Part shown: positions 16,719 through 25,805 of the stretch, piece after piece | Numbering within the stretch: the first letter of the stretch is position 1 | How the letters are laid out: each line of letters opens with the position of its first letter | Source: JAMLHH01 sp037189845 | GTDB taxonomy: Bacteria; Bacteroidota; Bacteroidia; Chitinophagales; JADIYW01 | DNA: 64,000 bases | Direction: 5' to 3' | Assembly (NCBI GenBank): GCA_037189845.1 | Contig: JBBCIS010000001.1 | Coordinates: 62,001-126,000 of the forward strand | Notes under the pieces: model-generated | What the model was told of the DNA's origin: nothing | The model's database searches: none | Seen by the model: the letters and a program-made list of their open reading frames with translations, nothing else | Position numbers and translations under genes: made by a program

Positions 16719-19700
16719 ATGAAATTTTCTACACAATCAAGAAAGAAGAGTAGAGGTGTCTTAGAGGACGATACTTCCAGGCTCAACATCAACTCAACCC
16801 TCAAAAAATTATTTTTCACCCTTGTTTTTGCGAACTTATGCAGTTTCGTTCATGCGCAGACGGTCATCAAAGGGCAGGTCATTGATGCAGACAACAACGA
16901 AGCATTAATTGGAGCAAGTGTCGTCGTCAGAACGACCAAAGAGGGCATCGCAACAGATTTGGACGGTAATTTTGAGTTCAAAACGAATATTTCTTTACCG
17001 CTAAAATTAATTATCAGCTATGTCGGTTATGATGTGCAGGAGATAACTGTTTCAGACCCGGCAGCTGCGCAGAACCTGAAAGTGCTCCTGACAGGAACCA
17101 AAGCGCTCGAGGAAGTCGTGGTAGTGGGTTATGTCACGCAGACCAGACGGAATCTCGTAGGATCGGTAGCGAAAATCGACCCGACAGATATCAAAACCAT
17201 TCCGGATGCGAGCTTTGATGCACAGTTGCAAGGGAAAGCTTTGGGTGTGCAAATCAACAGCAATACAGGTGTTCCGGGTTCGGATGTATTCATCCGGGTG
17301 CGTGGAGCGACTTCTATCAACGCGTCAAATGACCCGCTCTATGTGGTAGATGGTGTTTTCGTCAACAATTCCAGCTTGCAGAGTATCGGGCAGGAGCGTT
17401 CTACTTCGCCGTTGGCAGATATCAATCCGGCGGATATTGAAAGTATAGAAATACTGAAAGATGCCTCAGCGATTGCGATTTACGGTTCTCGTGGTGCGAA
17501 CGGAGTTATTCTCGTTACGACGAAAAGAGGTAACTACGGTCAGAAAACCAAGATAGATTTCAATGCATCTGAAGGTTTTGGTTGGGTACCGGACAGCAGA
17601 ATCTGGAAAACGACAACTGGAGAGGAACATGCCACACTCGTCAACGAATTCAACAGAAATATGGGTCGCCCCGAGCCGTTCAGAGACCGTTCGGAGGTCA
17701 TCAACGGAGTGGCAGGAAGAGGATTGCCGTCTGAGCAGCAGACGTATGACCGTTTGAGCTATCTCTTTCGTACAGCAAAAATCCGCAACTACGATATATC
17801 TATTCAGGGTGGTTCTGAAAAAACAAGATTTTATGTAGGTGGAGGTTATACCAAACAGGAAGCCATCTGGAAACCGATGGGCTTTCAGCGGGGAGCTTTC
17901 AAAGTCAATCTCGACCACAAAATCAGTGACAAAATCAGCATCGGAGCGAGCAACAGCTTTACTTTCAGCTACAGAGACCAGGCGCGTCCTGCCAATGGCG
18001 CCAACGGAACTTTGCTACAGGCTTCATTGAACATCCCTACCTATCTCCCGATTTTCGGAGAAGATGGAAGCCCTTTGAAATGGGTCAACTTTGACAATAT
18101 AGATGTGCTGACCAGCACGGTCAATCTCTGGTCAAAAAGCTATCACTATATCGGCAACGCTTATTTTGATTACAAAATTCATCCTAAGCTCAGATTCAGG
18201 TCCACTTTCGGGGTAGATTACAACAACTACGAAGAAAATGAATACTGGGATACCAGAACGATTTTAGGTAATAACGGCGGTCGTGGTACACAAAGTGTCA
18301 CACAGGCATTGACTGTGCTGAACGAGCAGACACTGAGCTATAATGACAATTATGGCAAGCACAATTTTGGTGTTTTGGTGGGAAATACGCTTCAAAGTGT
18401 GACGATTCAGAATGTTTCTGCGACCGGAACCAATTTTCCTAACAACTCGTACACACAGATTTCAGCAGCAGCAACACGTACAGCTTCCCAATACAGAGGC
18501 GACAGCCGTCTGGCATCGTTTTTCTCCAGAGCAGATTACAATTTTGCCTATAAATACTATTTAGAGTTTGTCGTAAGAGCGGACGGTTCATCCAAATTCG
18601 GTGCAAACAACAAATGGGGTGTATTTCCGGCGGCAGGTGTTGCCTGGAGAATCAATGAAGAAAATTTCCTGAAAAATGTTTCACAGATATCGAATCTGAA
18701 GCTGAGAGCCAGCTATGGTGTGACAGGTAATCAGGGCGGCGTGGATGATTTCGCTTCCCGTGGCTTGTGGACAGGCGGTTTCGGATATCCTGACGTGGCA
18801 GGTGGGGCAGAATTGCCGGGTACTGCACCTTTACAGATTGCTAACCCTGATTTGAAATGGGAAAGTACGGCACAGCTGAGCTTAGGGTTGGATTTAGCTT
18901 TGTTCAACGACAGAATTGCACTGGAATTCAACTACTACAATAAATACACAAAAGATGCTTTGCTGCAGGTGGCGACTCCGGGAACGACAGGCTTTACATC
19001 TTATCTGACCAACTACGGAGAAATCAGCAATAAAGGTTTTGAGCTGGGCATCAATACGGTGAACATCAGAAAAGCGCATTTCACCTGGAAAACGGATTTG
19101 AACATTGCAAGAAATAAAAACACAGTAGAAAAAATCCCGGCAGATATACCTTTCGCAGGCAGGGATTTGGTGAGAATCGAGCAAGGTAAGCCTTTGTACT
19201 CTTACTGGTTGTACAAACAATTGGGAGTGGACCCTGAAACAGGTGATGCTATTTTTGAAGATTACAACGGTGACGGAAAAATTACTGCTGAGGACAGACA
19301 GATTGTGGGCAGCACGTGGCCGAAGTTCTTCGGAGGAATTACAAATAACTTCTCTTACAGAGGGATTGATTTGGGAATATTTTTCACATTCTCTTACGGA
19401 AACTATATCTGGAATCACAACAGAATGTTGGGTGAAACAGGTGGTACACTCGATGCAGGAAGGGTATTGCTGGCGAGCCAGTTAGACCGTTGGACGACTC
19501 CGGGTCAGGTGACCAATACTCCAAGATTGACTGCCGAAAATTATTCCAGACAGGAAAACAGCAGGTTTTTTGAAGATGCTTCTTACCTGAGATTGCGCTC
19601 ATTGACTTTGGGTTATACACTGCCTAAAGCCATCACTCAGAAAGCTAAAATTGAGAAGCTGAGAGTGTATGTCACCGGGACGAATCTTTTACTCTTTACT

Positions 19701-19826
19701 AAATATACCGGAGCTGACCCAGAGTCCAATCTGTACGGTGGCGGTTCGCAGAATATTCAGGGATATGACTATGCCACACCTCCTTTGCCTACCACTATTC
19801 AGTTCGGTTTAAATCTTTCTTTGTAA
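16719..19826 (+). CDS. SusC/RagA-family TonB-dependent outer-membrane transporter
   Basis: 1035 residues from ATG 16719 (the TTG at 16674 is less likely). A charged N-terminus is followed by a signal peptide ending near FVHAQ, then a carboxypeptidase-regulatory-like domain (VIKGQVIDADNNEALIGASV), a TonB-box-like EEVVVVGYVTQ, the plug (SIEILKDASAIAIYGSRGANG) and a C-terminal beta barrel ending in IQFGLNLSL. It imports a substrate captured by the SusD lipoprotein encoded 22 nt downstream. No STN domain or adjacent sigma/anti-sigma pair is present, so control must come from elsewhere. The substrate is not identifiable and there are no glycoside hydrolases nearby. Confidence 0.95.
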   Translation: MKFSTQSRKKSRGVLEDDTSRLNINSTLKKLFFTLVFANLCSFVHAQTVIKGQVIDADNNEALIGASVVVRTTKEGIATDLDGNFEFKTNISLPLKLIISYVGYDVQEITVSDPAAAQNLKVLLTGTKALEEVVVVGYVTQTRRNLVGSVAKIDPTDIKTIPDASFDAQLQGKALGVQINSNTGVPGSDVFIRVRGATSINASNDPLYVVDGVFVNNSSLQSIGQERSTSPLADINPADIESIEILKDASAIAIYGSRGANGVILVTTKRGNYGQKTKIDFNASEGFGWVPDSRIWKTTTGEEHATLVNEFNRNMGRPEPFRDRSEVINGVAGRGLPSEQQTYDRLSYLFRTAKIRNYDISIQGGSEKTRFYVGGGYTKQEAIWKPMGFQRGAFKVNLDHKISDKISIGASNSFTFSYRDQARPANGANGTLLQASLNIPTYLPIFGEDGSPLKWVNFDNIDVLTSTVNLWSKSYHYIGNAYFDYKIHPKLRFRSTFGVDYNNYEENEYWDTRTILGNNGGRGTQSVTQALTVLNEQTLSYNDNYGKHNFGVLVGNTLQSVTIQNVSATGTNFPNNSYTQISAAATRTASQYRGDSRLASFFSRADYNFAYKYYLEFVVRADGSSKFGANNKWGVFPAAGVAWRINEENFLKNVSQISNLKLRASYGVTGNQGGVDDFASRGLWTGGFGYPDVAGGAELPGTAPLQIANPDLKWESTAQLSLGLDLALFNDRIALEFNYYNKYTKDALLQVATPGTTGFTSYLTNYGEISNKGFELGINTVNIRKAHFTWKTDLNIARNKNTVEKIPADIPFAGRDLVRIEQGKPLYSYWLYKQLGVDPETGDAIFEDYNGDGKITAEDRQIVGSTWPKFFGGITNNFSYRGIDLGIFFTFSYGNYIWNHNRMLGETGGTLDAGRVLLASQLDRWTTPGQVTNTPRLTAENYSRQENSRFFEDASYLRLRSLTLGYTLPKAITQKAKIEKLRVYVTGTNLLLFTKYTGADPESNLYGGGSQNIQGYDYATPPLPTTIQFGLNLSL

Positions 19827-19848
19827 ACAACACAATTCAAATTCTATC

Positions 19849-21213
19849 ATGAAGATTTATAAATATATTCTCATCTCTCTGACGGCTTTTTCTTTGACTT
19901 CCTGTGAAAAATATCTTTTGACAGAACCGGTCAACGCAGTTTCGGATGAGTCCACGATTTACGATAAAGTGTCCAGCGAGACAGCTTTGAGAGCGGTATA
20001 CCGCCAGTTTGGAAATATCGGCTACTATGGAGAAAACTATGTCACTTTCGGATATTTTCCGAGTGGTGATATAAAAAACCTGACCACTGGTGGTTCTGCC
20101 AATTTTGTTAATGTCAATTTCAGGTCTGATGATGTGCTGTTCAATACGACCTGGAATGCTATATATAACGCTATCAACAGAGCCAATCATGTCATTGCAA
20201 AAGTTCCGGATGTAAGTGACCCGGCTTTGACTCCGGCTTTGAAAAATCAATATATCGGAGAAGCTAAATTTCTGAGAGCCCTGGCATATTTTGACCTTGC
20301 GAGAGCATGGGGCGGTGTACAGATTATTCTCGAACCTACTGCTTCTCTGCAAAACCGTCCTCAAATCAAAAGAAGCACGCTCGACCAGACTTATGACCAG
20401 GTATTGAAAGATTTGGAAGAAGCAGAAGAGCTTTTACCGGAGAATCTGAACAGAATCCGTGCTACGAAAAGAACGGTTTGGGCACTCAGAGCGAGACTGC
20501 ATTTGTACCGAAAACAATGGGAGCAGGCAGAATTTTATGCAAGCAAGCTGATTGATTTGTCAGGAGATTATACACTGGTAAAGCCTTACAGCGCATGGTT
20601 TGCCAACAATGTCACTGCGACCCGGGAATCTATTTTTGAGCTGGCATTCAGCATCATCAATCCTAATTCTACGAGAATACAAATGGCGCATTCCTCCAAT
20701 GGTGGTCAGTACAGATATGCTCCGAATGACAGATTTATACAGCTGCTCAACGACCCGAATATCGGTGGCGGCAGAAGCGCATTAATTGGCAGTATTACAC
20801 AGAGTGGTATTGTGAACTGGTACGGCAATCTGTATTACAGAAGAGATGCGACCGACCCGGCCTACATTTTCAGGATAGCAGAAATGTACCTGATACGTGC
20901 AGAAGCCAGAGCGCAGCAAAATAATGTTTCCGGTGGATTGTCCGACCTCAATCAGGTGCGTGACAGAGCTAATGTCCCGTTGGCGGAAGCTGATACGAGA
21001 GAAGAGCTTTTACTGGCTGTAGAAGAAGAAAGAAGATTTGAATTTGCATGGGAACCGCACCGTTGGTTTGACCTCGCAAGAACAGGCAGAGCAAAAGAAG
21101 TCCTTGAAGCACTGGACCCGAATACGAAAGTAGATGCGCATGAGTATGTCTTCCCGATACCCGTCACACAGCTGCAGCTGGACAACAATCTGGACCCTAA
21201 TCCCAATTACTAA
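19849..21213 (+). CDS. RagB/SusD-family substrate-binding lipoprotein
   Basis: 454 residues with a lipoprotein signal ending at LTSC (cysteine at residue 19), placing it on the outer-membrane surface. The SusD pattern is clear: YIGEAKFLRALAYFDLARAWG, a TPR-like helical core, YRIAEMYLIRAEA-like IFRIAEMYLIRAEARAQQN, and the closing EERRFEFAWEPHRWFDLARTG and PIPVTQLQLDNNLDPNPNY. It caps the SusC channel and binds the substrate. It is followed 17 nt later by the first of three membrane proteins. Confidence 0.95.
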   Translation: MKIYKYILISLTAFSLTSCEKYLLTEPVNAVSDESTIYDKVSSETALRAVYRQFGNIGYYGENYVTFGYFPSGDIKNLTTGGSANFVNVNFRSDDVLFNTTWNAIYNAINRANHVIAKVPDVSDPALTPALKNQYIGEAKFLRALAYFDLARAWGGVQIILEPTASLQNRPQIKRSTLDQTYDQVLKDLEEAEELLPENLNRIRATKRTVWALRARLHLYRKQWEQAEFYASKLIDLSGDYTLVKPYSAWFANNVTATRESIFELAFSIINPNSTRIQMAHSSNGGQYRYAPNDRFIQLLNDPNIGGGRSALIGSITQSGIVNWYGNLYYRRDATDPAYIFRIAEMYLIRAEARAQQNNVSGGLSDLNQVRDRANVPLAEADTREELLLAVEEERRFEFAWEPHRWFDLARTGRAKEVLEALDPNTKVDAHEYVFPIPVTQLQLDNNLDPNPNY

Positions 21214-21230
21214 TCTGAAATCTGATACAG

Positions 21231-22559
21231 ATGAGTTTTTTTCAAAATTCTGAAAACATCGTATGGAGCGCACCTAAAAAGTGGCTCTTGCGGTTTTTCT
21301 TCGTTTTCTTCATCTTGCTGATAGTTCCGCTGAGTCCGGGATATTTCCAGCATATTTTTACCACTAACTGGTTCAATTCCAACTTTTATGACTGGTTCCT
21401 GCTGACGACCTATGTGCCGGAGTTTTTCGGTGTTCAGGGATTTGCGAACTGGGGAATAGCTGCGGGAGTGGCGGCAATAGTCGGTACAGTCTGGTTCACC
21501 GTAGTAAAAGATAAAGATACCCGTGATGATGATATCTATTACTGGCTGAGGGTGATACTGAGATATCGTCTGGCGATAGGTGTCATCGCTTTCGGATTGA
21601 TAAAGCTGTTTCCTTTGCAGATGCCGTATCCGTCGCTGAGCAATCTGCATACGAATTACGGAGATTTTCTGCCGTGGAAGATTTATTTCCATACACTGGC
21701 GATTTCACAGCCGTATGAAGTTTTTCTGGGAGCAGTGGAGGTGATAGCCGGATTGTTGTTGCTCAAAAGGTCTTTTGCTATCGTGGGAGCGGGAATTATC
21801 GTCGGATTTACCGGAAATGTTTTTGCTTCCAATCTGGCTTACGATATCGGACATCCGGAATACAGCTTATTGCTGACACTAATAGCTGCTGCGATAGCTT
21901 TGTACGATGCACCGAGATTATTCAGCTTGCTGATTTTACAGAAAAAAGCGATTGCCAACAGGTATCAGCCTGTTTTTGAAGGGAAATTGCCTGCTATCAG
22001 GAAAGGATTACAGATAAGCGTAGTGGTTTTTATCGGGATTCTTACGGTTTCAGTGAGTTCCAATTATCGGAATCATCCGTACAAATTGCCCCAAACTCCG
22101 GGTCTGAAAGATAGCTATGGCTATTATAATGTCAGAGAATTTAAGTTAAATAATGAAGTGATTCCTTACTCTGTGACCGACCTCAACAGATGGCAGAATG
22201 TAGTTTTTGAAAAATGGGCAACCATCAGTATCAAAACTGCGAAGCCTATCATCATAGATAATTCTACCGGAGATGATTATCAGGAAAAAGATATTGACAG
22301 AAACTACGAATCTGCAGGAGTAGGTGGTAGAAGATATTTCGCTTATGAAACAGACCCAGACAATCAGGTCATCAGTCTGACGAATAAAAATCCGAATCAC
22401 CGGACAGAAACTTTTACGCTGAAATATGATTTCCTGAATGATTCGACTATAGTGCTGCAAGGTGTCAATGAGCAGAAAGATTCAGTGTATGTCGTTCTGG
22501 ATAAAATTGAGAGAAAATATATGTTGTACGAGGGCAGACGCAAGCCTGTAAAACTTTAA
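21231..22559 (+). CDS. DoxX-like membrane protein, paralogue 1
   Basis: 442 residues. An N-terminal helix (residues about 18-38), two or three more near 75-95 and 110-130, and a DoxX-like four-helix core at about 110-225 (YRLAIGVIAFGLIKLFPLQMP, then QPYEVFLGAVEVIAGLLLL). After another helix near 260 comes a soluble C-terminal domain with GYYNVREFKLNNEVIPYS, RWQNVVFEKWATISIK and a short DRNYESAGVGGRR motif. All three neighbours share this plan, so they arose by tandem duplication. DoxX-type proteins include a quinone-linked thiosulfate oxidoreductase subunit, but no catalytic assignment is justified. Follows susD in the same operon. Confidence 0.75.
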   Translation: MSFFQNSENIVWSAPKKWLLRFFFVFFILLIVPLSPGYFQHIFTTNWFNSNFYDWFLLTTYVPEFFGVQGFANWGIAAGVAAIVGTVWFTVVKDKDTRDDDIYYWLRVILRYRLAIGVIAFGLIKLFPLQMPYPSLSNLHTNYGDFLPWKIYFHTLAISQPYEVFLGAVEVIAGLLLLKRSFAIVGAGIIVGFTGNVFASNLAYDIGHPEYSLLLTLIAAAIALYDAPRLFSLLILQKKAIANRYQPVFEGKLPAIRKGLQISVVVFIGILTVSVSSNYRNHPYKLPQTPGLKDSYGYYNVREFKLNNEVIPYSVTDLNRWQNVVFEKWATISIKTAKPIIIDNSTGDDYQEKDIDRNYESAGVGGRRYFAYETDPDNQVISLTNKNPNHRTETFTLKYDFLNDSTIVLQGVNEQKDSVYVVLDKIERKYMLYEGRRKPVKL

Positions 22560-22560
22560 A

Positions 22561-24018
22561 ATGATGAGTGAAATTCTAAATAAAGTAACAGCGGCTGTCA
22601 GCTCCGGAAAACCGTGGACGGGTTTTGAAAAATATGTGTTCCGAACTTTCTTTATATTTTTTGCTATTCTTCTGGTGCCTACTAATCCCAATTATTACAA
22701 AAAATGGGTAGAGGTAGACTGGACGAATCTGCACATCAGAGATATCGGAAATCTGAGCGGTTCAGGCTTTATGCCTATTAAAGTGGCAACCAAAAGAGAG
22801 GGTGGAAATGACCTCGGCGGTTTCCGTGAAGAAAGAAAATACATAGCTACCATTTATCCCGAATCGGGAGAATACGGAGCATGGAGCTATATCAACTGGG
22901 GTATTGCATTTGTATTGGGTGCGATAGGCGGAGCGATATGGAGCGTCGTGGACAGGCGACCGAGAAACTACGATATTTTGTATTATTTTCTGGGAGCATT
23001 TGTGAGCTTTGCCATGCTGATACGATTGCAGGGACTGACATTTTCCAAGGTCTTTCCCACGCAGATGCCCGACCTGGCACTGACGCAGCTCAACACGCCT
23101 TTCGGTGATTTTGTTGCTCAGAAGCTCTACTGGATACAGTTCAGCTTTGTGCACAACTATGAAAGATTTGCAGGATATGCAGAGTTGCTCATCATGTTTT
23201 TATTGTTCTTCCGTCAGACGAGAGCTTTGGGAGCGGCACTTTCATTGGCGATGATAGGAAATATAGCTTTTGCCAATCACGCTTACGATGGAGGCATCCA
23301 CCTGGCAGCATCTTTCTACGTGGTGGGAGGACTTTTTGTCTTGTGGAGATATATTCCGCCATTGTGGAGATTGCTGGTCAAACAGGAAGATACGGAGCTT
23401 GGAATTGTTTATTATCCATTTAGTAAACCGTGGGAAAAAGCTTTGAGATACGGTATAAAGATTTTCGTTTTCGGGTTGTTTTTTGTGTATGCCGGTTACG
23501 CTCACTGGCAAAATTATCTCTATGATTCCTATAAAGTTCCGGCACTTCCGGGTCTGGCAAATGCGAGAGGTCTGTATAGTGTGGATTCGTTCAATGTGAA
23601 TGGAAATGCAGTCCCATATTCTCCATTGGATTCTGTGAGATGGCAGGAAGTTACCCTGGAAAAATGGGCGACCTTATCCTTTTCAGTGTTCAACACATTT
23701 GAGATTCATGGTGAAGCCGGTAGGGGCAAGCAATTTGCGGATGTGGACAGAACGTATGAATCAGCAGGTACAGGCGGAGGTCGCAGACATTATCACCATG
23801 TGACAGATTCTGTTCAGAAAGTATTGCATCTGCAAAACAAAAATAAGGTGTACGGAGAACAGAAGCTCGACCTGCAATACGAAAGACCGACTTCGGAGCA
23901 ACTCATCTTATGGGGTAAAAATGAATATCAGGATTCCATTTATGTGGTGCTGAACAGAAAGGATAAAACGTACCCGCTGTATCAGGACAGAAGCCAGGAA
24001 ATTGTCTGGAAACCGTAA
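22561..24018 (+). CDS. DoxX-like membrane protein, paralogue 2
   Basis: 485 residues, starting 1 nt after the previous stop, with two ATGs in tandem. Same plan as its neighbours: N-terminal helix, a longer extracytoplasmic loop (residues about 40-105), a DoxX-like helix bundle with KVFPTQMP and FVHNYERFAGYAELLIMFLLF, another helix near 300, and a C-terminal soluble domain with GLYSVDSFNVNGNAVPYS, RWQEVTLEKWATLSF and DRTYESAGTGGGRR. The soluble domain ends in beta strands (DSIYVVLNRKDKTYPLYQ). Function unknown; tight spacing implies co-translation and possibly a hetero-oligomeric complex. Confidence 0.75.
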   Translation: MMSEILNKVTAAVSSGKPWTGFEKYVFRTFFIFFAILLVPTNPNYYKKWVEVDWTNLHIRDIGNLSGSGFMPIKVATKREGGNDLGGFREERKYIATIYPESGEYGAWSYINWGIAFVLGAIGGAIWSVVDRRPRNYDILYYFLGAFVSFAMLIRLQGLTFSKVFPTQMPDLALTQLNTPFGDFVAQKLYWIQFSFVHNYERFAGYAELLIMFLLFFRQTRALGAALSLAMIGNIAFANHAYDGGIHLAASFYVVGGLFVLWRYIPPLWRLLVKQEDTELGIVYYPFSKPWEKALRYGIKIFVFGLFFVYAGYAHWQNYLYDSYKVPALPGLANARGLYSVDSFNVNGNAVPYSPLDSVRWQEVTLEKWATLSFSVFNTFEIHGEAGRGKQFADVDRTYESAGTGGGRRHYHHVTDSVQKVLHLQNKNKVYGEQKLDLQYERPTSEQLILWGKNEYQDSIYVVLNRKDKTYPLYQDRSQEIVWKP

Positions 24019-24021
24019 TTT

Positions 24022-25521
24022 TTGATGATGTCAGAAAGTCATATCATTTCGGAGGAATCTGTAGCAGCTCAGCAAAGCTGGTCAGAAAGGAAAAAGTTTT
24101 GGGCGCATACCCTCTTTATCTTTATTGCGTTGCTGTGCATACCGTTGGACTGGGGATTTTACAAGATGGTGTATTTCATAGATTATGCACATCTGAATTA
24201 CAGGCATATGAATGAAATTGTTGCGTTTTTCAATCCGCAATTCATCAATATATTTTCGGAAAGCGGATTTTTCGGACTGGCGAGTTTTATCAATATTCCC
24301 TTTGTATTTCTGCTGGGAGTTATCGGTAGTTTCATCTGGGGAAAATTAGATAAAACGACAAAAGACGAACGTAGGCTGTATTATTGGGCAAGTGTTTTTG
24401 CAAGATACAGAGTGGCTTACGGAGCGATAGCGTGGGGTTACAAAAAAATGTTTCTGATGCAGATGCCGCCTCAGTATGAGGGACTATGGAATACTGAATT
24501 GCTGGATTTTTTTGCAAAAAGATTGTATTGGGAATATATCAGCGTGTCGATGCCGTATGAGTTTTTCCTGGGTTTTGCAGAATTTTTCGCAGGATTCCTG
24601 TTGCTGTTCAGACGTACGACGACGGTGGGAGCTTTGCTGGCATTTATTGTCTTTGGAAATATAGCCGTTTCTAACCTTTCCTATGATATCGGTGAACAGG
24701 TACCAAGTACTATTATGGCGATTCTTGCCGTATTTCTGATCTGGAAAGATATTCCTGCGGTCTTCCAGTTACTGATAAAACAGAAAGATAGTGCGGTGGA
24801 ACACTATTATCCGGAGTTCAGGAAAAAGTGGCAGAAATATTCCAGGTGGACATTGAAATATGGATTCAATTTCATCTTTGTGATATTGTTTTTCGCACTG
24901 GAAGTTGTCGGGTTTACGACCAATGATTTTTATAAGATTCCGAATACTGCAGGATTGGAAAATTCTGCCGGATATTACGAAGTGACAGAATTTCGGAAAA
25001 ATGGTGAGCTGATTCCATATAATCCATTGGATACGGCCAGATGGCAGAATGTAACTTTTGAAGACTGGTCATCGATAGGCATAAAAATGACGGGAAAGGT
25101 CAGGCAGATTTCGATGTTTGCAGCAGGCAGCTATCCGAGGACGCATGAGGTATATAATGGGGAATGGCATTTTTATATCGAAGGAGATAGCAGAAGATAT
25201 GGAAAGTATGCAGAAAAGAAAGAAAAGCATGACCCGGAAAACAGGGACATCAATATCGATTGGGAATTTGCAGGAATGAGTGGCAGAAACTGGTTTTATT
25301 ACAAAGCAGATACGGTGGAAAAAGTCTTGTATCTACAACATAAAAGCCGTTTTCACCGGGAGGAAAAAATGATTTTGAAATATGAAAGACCGAAAGACGG
25401 AAGGATTATCTTTAACGGAATCAATGAATATCAGGATTCAATTTATGTAGTGCTGGACAGAAGCGAAAGAGATTATGTATTGTTTCATACCAGAGCGGAT
25501 GAAGTTGTCTGGAAGCCGTGA
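24022..25521 (+). CDS. DoxX-like membrane protein, paralogue 3
   Basis: 499 residues, 3 nt after the previous stop. It keeps the helix bundle signature (YRVAYGAIAWGYKKMFLMQMP and MPYEFFLGFAEFFAGFLLLF) and the C-terminal pattern GYYEVTEFRKNGELIPYN, RWQNVTFEDWSSIGIK. It differs by an insertion of about 40 residues in the soluble domain (around residues 365-410) and by DINIDWEFAGMSGRN in place of the DRxYESAG motif. The divergence suggests a distinct role inside the same complex. It is the last gene before a 284-nt gap that contains a structured repeat. Confidence 0.75.
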   Translation: MMMSESHIISEESVAAQQSWSERKKFWAHTLFIFIALLCIPLDWGFYKMVYFIDYAHLNYRHMNEIVAFFNPQFINIFSESGFFGLASFINIPFVFLLGVIGSFIWGKLDKTTKDERRLYYWASVFARYRVAYGAIAWGYKKMFLMQMPPQYEGLWNTELLDFFAKRLYWEYISVSMPYEFFLGFAEFFAGFLLLFRRTTTVGALLAFIVFGNIAVSNLSYDIGEQVPSTIMAILAVFLIWKDIPAVFQLLIKQKDSAVEHYYPEFRKKWQKYSRWTLKYGFNFIFVILFFALEVVGFTTNDFYKIPNTAGLENSAGYYEVTEFRKNGELIPYNPLDTARWQNVTFEDWSSIGIKMTGKVRQISMFAAGSYPRTHEVYNGEWHFYIEGDSRRYGKYAEKKEKHDPENRDINIDWEFAGMSGRNWFYYKADTVEKVLYLQHKSRFHREEKMILKYERPKDGRIIFNGINEYQDSIYVVLDRSERDYVLFHTRADEVVWKP

Positions 25522-25597
25522 AAAAAAGTTTGTTTAAAGTTCAGCGTTTAAGGTTTAAAGTTGTGCTAACGCAAATGTTTAATACAAAAACATGACG

Positions 25598-25620
25598 GAG
25601 ACTGAGGTTCTCGAAGTCTC
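25598..25620. repeat. TGAG..TCGAAG palindrome
   Basis: GAGACT (25598-25603) and AGTCTC (25615-25620) enclose GAGGTTCTCGA. It is one of several short palindromes of this type in the window. Confidence 0.6.
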
Positions 25621-25683
25621 AAATTCTACTTTGCTATGTGTTAAAACCATAGAAACAAAGAACAAAAAGCGTAACCCCTGACA

Positions 25684-25797
25684 ACGGGCGAGGGATAGAA
25701 CGAAGTATCGCCTGAATAGCCACGAGGTTTTTGACCCGTGGAAATGAAGGAAGACGGAGTGAAAGCCCGGTCTGAAAGGCGCACCCAAAAAGAAAAA
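25684..25797 (+). repeat. dispersed structured repeat, copy C
   Basis: ACGGGCGAGGGATAGAACG, then GTATCGCCT, a central CACGAGG/GACCCGTG hairpin, and GTGAAAGCCCGGTCTG with the tail GGCGCACCCAAAAAG. CGGGC (25685-25689) can pair with GCCCG (25765-25769). It lies immediately before the oxidoreductase start codon, so it may be transcribed as that gene's 5' leader. Confidence 0.75.
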
Positions 25798-25805
25798 GAG
25801 AAAAA

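Noticed and set aside
21231..25521. Thiosulfate:quinone oxidoreductase assignment for the DoxX-like proteins
   Set aside because: Only fold-level resemblance is visible; the long soluble C-terminal domains and the lack of a DoxA-like partner do not support the enzyme name.
25684..25797. Riboswitch in front of the FAD oxidoreductase gene
   Set aside because: The structure is a copy of a dispersed repeat that elsewhere lies downstream of or between divergent genes, so a gene-specific switch is unlikely.
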